Numbered from the stretch's first letter, positions 1-5,245 are shown. The stretch: 5,305 nucleotides of DNA from Thermoplasmata archaeon M9B1D (GCA_002900535.1 MUGC01000092.1:1-5305); one strand, 5' to 3'. The notes: generated by a model not told the origin, from the letters alone. A program made the numbers and translations.

Positions 1-171
1 GATAATATTATCAGCATTTGTTTTCTTAGCTTTCATAGAAAGGTCTAAAGAATCACCAAGCAAATCTGATATATCTTGCACTTCAGGGAGCTGATAGTTA
101 TGTGCAAGAATGATGGCGTTATTTTTTTTTCTCAAATCTGTTATTCTAGCAATTATTGCTTCCAATTTCAT
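1..171 (-). CDS. nadA: Quinolinate synthase NadA, N-terminal fragment (runs off left edge)
   Basis: NadA condenses iminoaspartate with dihydroxyacetone phosphate to give quinolinate, the first ring intermediate of de novo NAD synthesis; it is a cytosolic [4Fe-4S] enzyme. The 57 visible residues carry the family signature: ILAHNYQLPEVQDISD at 21-36 followed by GDSLDLS at 39-45. H24, Y26 and S41 match the substrate-binding His, Tyr and Ser near the N-terminus of archaeal NadA (H21, Y23 and S38 in the Pyrococcus enzyme, from memory). The three cluster cysteines would lie further on, outside the window. The ATG at 171-169 gives an N-terminus of normal family length. No convincing Shine-Dalgarno precedes it; a BRE/TATA element 41 bases upstream predicts a leader of about 10 bases. 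It is divergent from the gene at 302. Identification is firm; whether nadB or nadC follow cannot be seen. Confidence 0.95.
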   Translation of the reverse strand, partial: MKLEAIIARITDLRKKNNAIILAHNYQLPEVQDISDLLGDSLDLSMKAKKTNADNII

Positions 172-204
172 AGCTTTAAAACCAAGCCCTTATTTTTTTC
201 CTTC

Positions 205-218
205 TTATATAGATTTCC
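205..218 (-). promoter_or_regulatory. BRE/TATA promoter of nadA
   Basis: Read on the minus strand, GGAAAT (218-213) fits the archaeal BRE consensus RNWAAW and is followed directly by the TATA-like CTATATAA (212-205). An archaeal start site about 26 bases beyond the TATA centre would fall near 182, about 10 bases before the nadA ATG. The TATA octamer has an exact mirror copy at 233-240. Confidence 0.6.
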
Positions 219-232
219 AAAATTAAGATATG

Positions 233-240
233 CTATATAA
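233..240 (+). promoter_or_regulatory. Second CTATATAA element, mirror image of the nadA TATA box
   Basis: CTATATAA on the plus strand is the exact inverse of TTATATAG at 205-212, with 20 bases between the arms. It could be an alternative TATA box for the gene at 302 (start site near 262, leader about 40 bases), or one half of a palindromic operator overlapping the nadA TATA box. No good BRE precedes it, so it is a weaker promoter candidate than 249-262. The sequence cannot decide between the roles. Confidence 0.35.
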
Positions 241-248
241 TTATACAA

Positions 249-262
249 ACAAAACTATTATA
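249..262 (+). promoter_or_regulatory. BRE/TATA promoter of the gene at 302
   Basis: ACAAAA (249-254) fits the BRE consensus RNWAAW and is followed by CTATTATA (255-262). The predicted start site near 285 leaves a leader of about 16 bases, just enough to hold the Shine-Dalgarno at 288-294. That agreement favours this element over the one at 233-240. Confidence 0.5.
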
Positions 263-287
263 TCTATGTAATTTATACCTTTTATTA

Positions 288-294
288 GAGGTGG
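288..294 (+). promoter_or_regulatory. Shine-Dalgarno GAGGTGG for the gene at 302
   Basis: GAGGTGG pairs well with the archaeal 16S 3' end (anti-SD CACCTCC) and ends seven bases before the ATG at 302, which fixes that start. It is the only strong Shine-Dalgarno at a plus-strand gene here that has its own promoter. Confidence 0.75.
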
Positions 295-301
295 ATGGAA
301 C

Positions 302-733
302 ATGGATATAGTTTCTTTAATAATTGGTTTTATTTTAGGCGTTATTGTTGTTGGGCTTGCTGTTGAAATCGGGCTTAAAAAAGTTATAAGCAAGACACCT
401 TCTTCGAAACATACTAAAAATTGGAGCATTGATGAGATTCCAAATCCTAAAATTATGGCTGAATATTTATCAAATGTTGAGCTTCCCAAAGATTCAAAAA
501 TACTGGTTAATCGATATAAAGATAAAGATCTTTTAACAGGTTTAAACGCAAGAGAACATAGAGGAATAAAAGGAAACTTTATAATAGGAGATGATCGAGC
601 CCTTATCCTTGCTGGACCTGTTAAAAAAGATGAAGTAGGTTTTTGGACTGTAGAAGAAGATATTGTTAAACAGTTAAACCAAGAATTTGATGAAATGTGG
701 GCTGAAGCAACCAAGATGGATGAGGATAAATAA
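302..733 (+). CDS. Membrane-anchored protein with degenerate PLD-like C-terminal segment (hypothetical)
   Basis: The 143-residue product has one hydrophobic segment at about 4-25, then a hydrophilic domain with no further membrane segment. The topology is not clear; the segment could be an uncleaved anchor. I do not recognise a named family. Residues 86-135 resemble the second half of a phospholipase-D-like (HKD) domain: a beta-strand/Asp/strand unit KGNFIIGDDRALILAGP at 90-106, then GFWTVEEDIVKQLNQEFDEMW at 113-133, echoing the usual ending in which a helix closes with F-x-x-L/M-W. The HxK-x4-D catalytic motif is not intact: if D97 is the motif Asp, K90 and N92 sit where His and Lys belong. 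It is therefore probably not a hydrolase. The similarity is by eye and tentative. The ATG is supported by the Shine-Dalgarno at 288-294. The stop is doubled (TAA TAA, 731-736). The DUF401 gene follows after 41 bases, with its own promoter. Confidence 0.8.
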   Translation: MDIVSLIIGFILGVIVVGLAVEIGLKKVISKTPSSKHTKNWSIDEIPNPKIMAEYLSNVELPKDSKILVNRYKDKDLLTGLNAREHRGIKGNFIIGDDRALILAGPVKKDEVGFWTVEEDIVKQLNQEFDEMWAEATKMDEDK

Positions 734-737
734 TAAG

Positions 738-751
738 GTTAATCTATTAAA
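738..751 (+). promoter_or_regulatory. BRE/TATA promoter of the DUF401 gene (leaderless)
   Basis: GTTAAT (738-743) fits BRE RNWAAW and CTATTAAA (744-751) is a TATA box. A start site about 26 bases beyond the TATA centre falls at about 774, essentially on the ATG at 775, and no Shine-Dalgarno lies between. This suggests a leaderless transcript starting independently of the gene at 302. Confidence 0.5.
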
Positions 752-774
752 CAAACTATTATTTCTCTGAATCA

Positions 775-2076
775 ATGTTAAATCTAATAGGCGTAATTAT
801 TGCCTTTATAATTGTAATTTTTCTTATAAGAAAAAAGTTTAATTTTGGGCTATCATTAATTATTGGATCAATTATAATCGGTGTTTTCTCATTACAGGAA
901 ATACAACTTATTGATATTCCAAAAGCAATGATTGAAGCATCTTTTTATTCATTTGAAAAAAATCAGATTTATACTTCTACTATAGAACTTGCAATTCTTA
1001 TGACTCTGATCTATATTCTTGCAAAGTTAATGCAAGAAACAGGGGCAATTAAAAAAATAATCGAGTCGTTAAGATCTGTATTTTCAAAGGGAGGAATATT
1101 AGGAATAATTCCTGCTCTTTATGGTCTTATGCCTGTGCCAGGGGGAGCACTTTTTTCTGCACCAATGATTGATGAAGAAGGAGAAAAATATAAGCTTAAT
1201 AAAAATCAAAAAAATTTTTTAAATGTATGGTTTAGGCATATTTGGTTTCCAGTTTATCCTATTTCATCTGCCATGATTACTTTAATTTTACTTACAAATA
1301 CATATTCTACAGAGCAAAATCTTGGAATAACTATTCATATATCTTTTTTGATGCTTATAAATATCCCAGCATTTATTGCAATGATTATAATAGGATTTTT
1401 TTATCTTAGAAAATACATTAAAAAACCACAAAATGAGGTTAAGAAAACTAAAAAAGATCCAACTGGTCTTATCTATATACTCCCACCAATCTTACCCTTG
1501 TTTTTCTATGTTCTTTTAATAGATTTTGGCTTCACAGAATACAGGGCGTTTTTAATTGGGATAATATTTAGTATAATAATTTTGTATTTCCTTTTAAAAA
1601 TTGGGCAATCAGAATATATCAAATTAATTAAAAAATCTCTTACTATAAATCTTGCATTAGCAATCTTTGGAATTATGATTTTCAGACAAATGATAACTGT
1701 TTCAGGTTCAGATATTTTAATTGCTGATACAATCAAGTCATTAAATATTCCTGTTATTTTGATGATTGTTTTAATACCATTAATACTGGGTTTATTAACT
1801 GGTTATAATCTTGGAGCAATTGGTTTATCATTCCCACTAGTAAGTGTTTTTTTCCCAAGTTCAATGGATACTACTACACTTGTTGGATACATTAGTTTAA
1901 TTTTTATAAGCTCACTTGTGGGATATTTAATTTCACCAATTCATCTTTGTAACGTTTTAAGTAGCGATTATCTAAAAACAGATACAACAAGGATGTATAA
2001 GATGTATGTTCCTTCTGCAATTATTACGCTTTTAGTTCAGATATTATTTGTAACATTAATCATAAATACATTATAA
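775..2076 (+). CDS. DUF401 / AF0261-family polytopic membrane protein, probable transporter
   Basis: The 433-residue protein is almost wholly hydrophobic, with about ten to twelve membrane segments (roughly 4-20, 24-42, 70-88, 106-130, 152-175, 187-212, 232-250, 256-276, 288-304, 324-342, 368-390, 411-432). Its motifs match the DUF401 family of archaea and some bacteria: a proline/glycine loop LMPVPGGALFSAPMIDEEG at 118-136, a WFRHIWFPVYP block at 152-162, GLLTGYNLGAIGLSFP at 339-354 and, near the end, GYLISPIHLC at 383-392. The two glycine/proline-rich loops, one in each half, resemble the paired re-entrant loops of the ion-transporter (IT) superfamily, so secondary transport of an anion or organic acid is plausible; the substrate is unknown. 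A lysine-rich loop at 213-228 separates the halves. Length is normal for the family. There is no Shine-Dalgarno before the ATG; the promoter at 738-751 fits a leaderless start. No neighbour points to a substrate. Confidence 0.9.
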   Translation: MLNLIGVIIAFIIVIFLIRKKFNFGLSLIIGSIIIGVFSLQEIQLIDIPKAMIEASFYSFEKNQIYTSTIELAILMTLIYILAKLMQETGAIKKIIESLRSVFSKGGILGIIPALYGLMPVPGGALFSAPMIDEEGEKYKLNKNQKNFLNVWFRHIWFPVYPISSAMITLILLTNTYSTEQNLGITIHISFLMLINIPAFIAMIIIGFFYLRKYIKKPQNEVKKTKKDPTGLIYILPPILPLFFYVLLIDFGFTEYRAFLIGIIFSIIILYFLLKIGQSEYIKLIKKSLTINLALAIFGIMIFRQMITVSGSDILIADTIKSLNIPVILMIVLIPLILGLLTGYNLGAIGLSFPLVSVFFPSSMDTTTLVGYISLIFISSLVGYLISPIHLCNVLSSDYLKTDTTRMYKMYVPSAIITLLVQILFVTLIINTL

Positions 2077-2089
2077 GTATTTTTAAAGG

Positions 2090-2103
2090 AGAAATCTTTT
2101 AAA
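2090..2103 (+). promoter_or_regulatory. BRE/TATA promoter of the kinase-dph2 operon (leaderless)
   Basis: AGAAAT (2090-2095) fits BRE RNWAAW and CTTTTAAA (2096-2103) is a TATA box. The predicted start site at about 2126 coincides with the ATG at 2128. The spacing from TATA start to ATG is 32 bases, against 31 for the DUF401 gene. The nearby AAAGGAG (2085-2091) looks like a Shine-Dalgarno, but no usable start codon follows at the right distance, so it is better read as the upstream edge of this promoter. Confidence 0.5.
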
Positions 2104-2127
2104 ACATTATTATTCTATGGTTTTCAG

Positions 2128-3714
2128 ATGGTTCAAGAAAAAATCCTTAATATTATTAAAAAACCAGGTCTTTATGGAAATAACATAAAGAATGTTAGCG
2201 TTATTCAAACCCATATATCTTATGTTGTTCTTACAGGTAAATATGCATATAAATTTAAAAAACCAGTTAATTTTGGTTTTCTTGATTTTACGACTCTTGA
2301 TAAAAGAAAGCATTTTTGTGAAGAAGAATTAAGACTCAACAAAAGACTTTGTCCTGAGATATACCAAGATGTTGTTCCAATTACCCAGAGTAATAATCAT
2401 ATAGAAATCGCAGGTGATGGAAAAGTTATTGATTATGCAGTTAAAATGAAAGAATTTCCTCAAGAAAGCATCATGACAAAGCTTTTAAAAAAGGGTGAAG
2501 TAGATGAGAAAGTAATGGATAAAATAGTTGATATTTTAGTTAGATTTTATAAATCAGGTAAACGTTCAGAAGAAATAGATTATTTTGGCAGCATTAAAGC
2601 AATTAAACATAATACTGATGAAAACTTTGAACAAACCAAGTCTTTTATAAATTTAACAATTCCTAAGGATATTTTTAATTCTATTAAAAAAACCACTAAC
2701 AAATTTTTAGAAGGAAAAAAAGATTTGTTTGTAGCACGTGTAAAAAATGGTTTTATTTGTGATTGTCATGGTGATTTACATTCAGGTAATATTGTTGTAG
2801 AGAATGATGATGTTTGTATTTTTGATTGTATAGAGTTTAACAAACGCTTCAGGTTTAGCGATGTGGCTTCTGATATTGGTTTCCTTGCAATGGATCTAGA
2901 TTTTCTTGGTTGTCCTTATCTTTCAAGTTATCTAATAGAGCGATATGTTGGAAAAAGTGGAGATGTTGGTATTTTTGATGTTTTAAACTTTTACAAATGT
3001 TATCGTGCATATGTGCGTGGTAAAGTTACAGGTTTTAAGTTAAATGATTCAAACATTGATAAAGGTGAAAAAGAAGAGATCATTAAAACTGCCTGTAAAT
3101 ATTTTGATTTAGCATATTATTATTCTCAATTGTTTTCACTTGATTTAGAAGGAAAAAAGCCTATTCTTTTTATTACAAGTGGATTGACTGGCACTGGTAA
3201 AACAACTGTTGCTCGTAAAATTGCAATGGATTACAATGCAAAAATAATTAGTACCGATGCTGTAAGAAAGGAACTTGCAGGAATTGATAAATTTGAGCGT
3301 CATCATGATGCATATAACACAGGTTTGTATTCGCCAGAAAAAATGATTCAGACTTATAAAAAAATTCTTGAAAAAGCAAAATACTTGTTGAAAAAAGATG
3401 AAAATATTGTACTAGATGCAACTTTTAAAACAGAATATTTGAGAAAAAAAGCTTTAGAAGTTGGTGAAAAAACAAAAGCTAGTTTTCTTATTTTATATAC
3501 TGTTTGCCCTGAAGAAGTTGTTAAGAAATATCTGGAAGAAAGAGTTAAAAAGAAATCTATATCTGACGGGCGCTGGGAAATTTATGTTAAACAAAAAGAC
3601 TCTTTTGAATCTCCTAAATATGAAAATTTTATAGAAATTGATATTTCAAAAATCTCTTACGATTATCAAATAAATGTTTTTAGAAAAATTTTTGATAAAA
3701 TCTGTGAGGTTTGA
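2128..3714 (+). CDS. Bifunctional APH-like kinase / P-loop kinase (COG2187-COG0645 fusion type)
   Basis: The 528-residue cytosolic protein has two domains. Residues 1-335 are an aminoglycoside-phosphotransferase-like kinase fold: a Lys-containing N-lobe block YAYKFKKPVNFGFLDF at 39-54, catalytic loop HGDLHSGN at 214-221 (D216 the catalytic base, N221 binding metal) and IFDCIEF at 231-237 with D233 as the second metal-binding Asp. Residues 345-528 are a P-loop kinase: Walker A GLTGTGKTT at 352-360 (K358), STDAVRKELAG at 375-385, Walker B IVLDATF at 427-433 (D430), and a basic stretch at 471-482 that may act as a lid. All key catalytic residues are present in both halves. This fusion is known mainly in bacteria, as uncharacterised 'aminoglycoside phosphotransferase/ATP-binding' proteins of about 500 residues; the substrates are unknown and antibiotic resistance should not be assumed. 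The ATG at 2128 is supported by the promoter at 2090-2103. dph2 starts four bases after the stop. Confidence 0.92.
   Translation: MVQEKILNIIKKPGLYGNNIKNVSVIQTHISYVVLTGKYAYKFKKPVNFGFLDFTTLDKRKHFCEEELRLNKRLCPEIYQDVVPITQSNNHIEIAGDGKVIDYAVKMKEFPQESIMTKLLKKGEVDEKVMDKIVDILVRFYKSGKRSEEIDYFGSIKAIKHNTDENFEQTKSFINLTIPKDIFNSIKKTTNKFLEGKKDLFVARVKNGFICDCHGDLHSGNIVVENDDVCIFDCIEFNKRFRFSDVASDIGFLAMDLDFLGCPYLSSYLIERYVGKSGDVGIFDVLNFYKCYRAYVRGKVTGFKLNDSNIDKGEKEEIIKTACKYFDLAYYYSQLFSLDLEGKKPILFITSGLTGTGKTTVARKIAMDYNAKIISTDAVRKELAGIDKFERHHDAYNTGLYSPEKMIQTYKKILEKAKYLLKKDENIVLDATFKTEYLRKKALEVGEKTKASFLILYTVCPEEVVKKYLEERVKKKSISDGRWEIYVKQKDSFESPKYENFIEIDISKISYDYQINVFRKIFDKICEV
3706..3710 (+). promoter_or_regulatory. 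Shine-Dalgarno GAGGT that sets the dph2 start
   Basis: GAGGT lies in the last codons of the kinase gene and ends eight bases before the TTG at 3719. No ribosome site precedes the longer ATG at 3674, and the in-frame GTG at 3704 overlaps this motif. It therefore supports TTG initiation, coupled to termination at 3712-3714. Confidence 0.65.
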
Positions 3715-3718
3715 AATT

Positions 3719-4735
3719 TTGAAAACACAAGGCTATGAAATAGATTTAGAAAATGTTGTAAAAACGATTAATAAAAAAAATTACAAACGAATTATTTTAC
3801 AGCTTCCAGAGGGACTAAAAACAAGTTTTGTTGATTTAATTAAATATATTGAAAATCAGACTGATGCAGAAGTAATGGTTTTTGCTGATCCTTGTTTCGG
3901 TGCATGTGATTTAATTGACAGCAAATTAGAAAATTTAGAAGCTGATTATATAATTCAAATCGGTCATACACCTATTCCTGCACTAAAAAATTTTTCAATT
4001 CCAACGGTTTTTGTAAATGCTTCTTTTTATGTAAATGTTGATGTCTTAATTAAAAAAGTTACTCCTCTTATTAAAGGCAAAAATGTTGGTATATTATCAA
4101 CTGCTCAACACGTTGACAATCTAGATACGATCAGTGATAAGCTTGTTGAAAAACAGTATGAAACGTTCATTGGTAAAGGTGATTCTCGTACAGCATTTAA
4201 GGGTCAAATCCTTGGATGTAATTTTTCATCTGCAAAAAAAATTGCAGATAAAGTTGATGTGTTTCTTTTTGTTGGTAGTGGCACTTTTCATCCTTTGGGT
4301 TTGATGCTTAGTACTAAAAAACCAGTTATAGCATATGATCCTTATACAAATGAACTTAAAACAAAGGAACTTGACGATTTAAAAGACATGGTTTTGAAAC
4401 AACGGTATGGTGCTATCGCTCGCTCAAAGGATGCAAAGAATTATGGGATATTAATAGGTTTAAAGACTGGTCAACAGCGAATTAAACTTTCTGAAGATTT
4501 AAAAAATCTTATAGAGTCTAAAAATAAAAAAGCATATATGATTGTTGTTGATTATTTTTCACCTATTTTTTTGGAAGGTTTTAGTCATATTGATTGCTTT
4601 GTTTCCACTGCTTGTCCAAGAATTGCAATAGATGATTATTTACAGTATAAAATCCCAATTATTACACCTGTTGAACTAAAGATTTTACTTGGTAAAATAT
4701 CTTGGGATATGTATGAATTTGATGAAATAATTTAA
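3719..4735 (+). CDS. dph2: 2-(3-amino-3-carboxypropyl)histidine synthase (diphthamide biosynthesis, Dph2)
   Basis: Archaeal Dph2 is a homodimeric [4Fe-4S] enzyme that cleaves S-adenosylmethionine in a non-canonical radical way and transfers the 3-amino-3-carboxypropyl group to the target histidine of elongation factor 2, the first step of diphthamide formation. With the TTG start the protein has 338 residues, normal for archaeal Dph2. It opens with YEIDLENVV and RIILQLPEGLK (24-34), typical of the family. The three conserved cluster cysteines are visible: C63 in DPCFGACD, C167 in ILGCNFSS and C299 in STACPRIAIDDY; C59 and C293 are extra. GSGTFHPLGL at 186-195 and YDPYTNE at 206-212 are further family motifs. 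An ATG at 3674 would add 15 residues overlapping the kinase gene, but it lacks a Shine-Dalgarno and the added residues look like frame-shadow. It is very probably co-transcribed with the kinase fusion. Confidence 0.95.
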   Translation: MKTQGYEIDLENVVKTINKKNYKRIILQLPEGLKTSFVDLIKYIENQTDAEVMVFADPCFGACDLIDSKLENLEADYIIQIGHTPIPALKNFSIPTVFVNASFYVNVDVLIKKVTPLIKGKNVGILSTAQHVDNLDTISDKLVEKQYETFIGKGDSRTAFKGQILGCNFSSAKKIADKVDVFLFVGSGTFHPLGLMLSTKKPVIAYDPYTNELKTKELDDLKDMVLKQRYGAIARSKDAKNYGILIGLKTGQQRIKLSEDLKNLIESKNKKAYMIVVDYFSPIFLEGFSHIDCFVSTACPRIAIDDYLQYKIPIITPVELKILLGKISWDMYEFDEII

Positions 4736-4795
4736 TAATTTAAATTAATGAGTGAGTTCGGAGAGTATTTAACTTGCTTTTTGAAGAGATTTTCA

Positions 4796-4825
4796 GAGAT
4801 TGTTAATAAAAAAACAAACAATCTC
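4796..4825. repeat. Perfect 9-bp inverted repeat with 12-base A-rich loop
   Basis: GAGATTGTT (4796-4804) and AACAATCTC (4817-4825) are exact reverse complements around an A-rich loop (4805-4816). On the minus strand the loop is T-rich, with seven consecutive Ts, so it may act as a backstop terminator for minus-strand transcripts or a 3'-end structure of the dph2 mRNA. The stem is AT-rich and only moderately stable. Confidence 0.6.
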
Positions 4826-4860
4826 ATTTGGAGGCATCGGTTCTTTTCTAACTAAAAACC

Positions 4861-4874
4861 TTTTTTCTTTTTTT
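4861..4874 (+). terminator. T-tract terminator for the kinase-dph2 operon
   Basis: Six Ts, a C and seven Ts form the strongest plus-strand T-tract downstream of dph2, 125 bases after its stop codon. Archaeal RNA polymerase terminates at such U-tracts without needing a hairpin. Confidence 0.5.
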
Positions 4875-4877
4875 ATT

Positions 4878-4890
4878 AAAATTAAAAATT
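4878..4890 (-). terminator. T-tract terminator after the small membrane-protein gene
   Basis: On the minus strand, AATTTTTAATTTT begins seven bases after the stop codon at 4900-4898, a short U-rich tract of the archaeal type. Confidence 0.35.
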
Positions 4891-4897
4891 TACAAGA

Positions 4898-5053
4898 TTA
4901 TTTGTTTTTGCCTTTGTTTTTATCTTCCTCGTTTAATTTCAATCCGAGATATACCAACACTATGCCCAGAATCCAAGCAAAAGCAGTCTCTAAATATGAT
5001 TCTTTCAAATTATATGAGAAAAGAAATAGTATAACGCCAATTCCGGTTATCAA
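4898..5053 (-). CDS. Small two-helix membrane protein (hypothetical), start or frame uncertain
   Basis: The minus strand from TTG 5053-5051 to TAA 4900-4898 encodes 51 residues with a coherent design. A hydrophobic segment at 2-13 (ITGIGVILFLFS) is followed by a short polar turn NLKESYLE, a second hydrophobic segment at 24-39 (TAFAWILGIVLVYLGL) and a charged lysine-rich tail. This is typical of small archaeal helical-hairpin membrane proteins; I recognise no family and no function can be given. The first segment is short because the frame closes upstream at a TGA. An ATG at 5073-5071 lies in another frame; removing one AT unit of the ATATATATAT tract (5062-5053) would join it to this frame, giving 57 residues beginning MKVEYILITG and a full-length first helix. 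The gene may thus be intact from TTG, phase-variable, frameshifted, or affected by a sequence error. It lies between tRNA-Ile and the dph2 end. Confidence 0.45.
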   Translation of the reverse strand: MITGIGVILFLFSYNLKESYLETAFAWILGIVLVYLGLKLNEEDKNKGKNK

Positions 5054-5062
5054 TATATATAT
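5053..5062. repeat. Dinucleotide tract (AT)5 at the start of the small gene
   Basis: Ten bases of alternating A and T sit between the upstream ATG (5073-5071) and the open frame of the small membrane protein. Loss of one unit would place them in the same frame. Confidence 0.6.
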
Positions 5063-5150
5063 TCAACTTTCATTTTACCATCTTATTTAAATAACCGTCT
5101 ATTTAGTTTTAATATTTGTGGAAAATTACATATTTATTTATCTCTTTTTT

Positions 5151-5158
5151 AAAAATAA
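5151..5158 (-). terminator. T-tract terminator of tRNA-Ile
   Basis: On the minus strand TTATTTTT starts three bases after the tRNA discriminator base. This is a suitable archaeal U-tract for ending the tRNA transcript. Confidence 0.45.
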
Positions 5159-5161
5159 TGA

Positions 5162-5236
5162 TGGGCCCGGAGAGATTCGAACTCTCGACCTACCGGTTAT
5201 CAGCCGGTTGCTCCAGCCAGTCTAAGCTACGGGCCC
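5162..5236 (-). tRNA. tRNA-Ile (anticodon GAU)
   Basis: The 75-base minus-strand sequence folds as a complete cloverleaf. The acceptor stem is GGGCCCG/CGGGCCC with discriminator A at 5162, and the D stem is GCTT/GAGC with one G-U pair. The anticodon stem is ACCGG/CCGGT around loop CTGATAA, which gives anticodon GAT. The variable loop is AGGTC, and the T arm is GAGAG-TTCGAAT-CTCTC. The following bases are TCATT, so CCA is not encoded and must be added by nucleotidyltransferase. No intron interrupts the anticodon loop. The gene is strikingly GC-rich beside its AT-rich surroundings, as is usual for archaeal tRNAs. It decodes AUU and AUC. Confidence 0.97.
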
Positions 5237-5245
5237 GATGAAAGG

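Larger units (their letters stand above)
4736..4897. other. Convergent intergenic region
   Basis: This 162-base stretch lies between the ends of dph2 and the small minus-strand gene. It holds an inverted repeat (4796-4825) and T-tracts suited to stopping transcription in both directions. A 35-codon open frame at 4748-4855 (plus) has no ribosome site, no well-placed promoter and no recognisable product, so I do not call it a gene. Confidence 0.7.

Noticed and set aside
241..714. Minus-strand open frame of 157 codons opposite the PLD-like gene
   Set aside because: It is antisense to a gene with a good ribosome site and coherent protein. Its product is serine/threonine/proline-rich with no recognisable domain, and it would overlap the nadA promoter region.
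1506..1736. Minus-strand open frame of 76 codons
   Set aside because: It lies wholly inside the DUF401 gene on the opposite strand and has no recognisable motif or own signals.
2085..2091. AAAGGAG as Shine-Dalgarno of the kinase fusion
   Set aside because: It is 36 bases before the ATG, and no in-frame start codon lies closer. The motif fits better as flank of the BRE/TATA element for a leaderless transcript.
2117..2188. ATG-initiated 23-codon frame overlapping the kinase start
   Set aside because: It ends quickly, is in a different frame, lacks a ribosome site, and its product is a basic, non-distinct peptide.
2110..2313. Minus-strand open frame of 67 codons
   Set aside because: It is antisense to the conserved start of the kinase fusion, with a low-complexity product rich in Lys, Asn and Ile.
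4748..4855. 35-codon plus-strand frame just after dph2 (MSEFGEYLTCFLKRFS...)
   Set aside because: The sequence is not absurd for a small protein, but there is no ribosome site, no correctly spaced promoter and no recognised homologue, and it spans the inverted repeat.
4800..5090. Plus-strand open frame of 96 codons from a TTG
   Set aside because: It has no Shine-Dalgarno, begins inside an inverted repeat and runs through T-tracts that encode Phe runs. The opposite strand has the more protein-like frame.
5155..5243. C/D-box-like sequences (AATGATG, GATGAAA) around the tRNA
   Set aside because: They do not match RUGAUGA exactly with a paired CUGA at proper spacing, and they overlap tRNA flanks.
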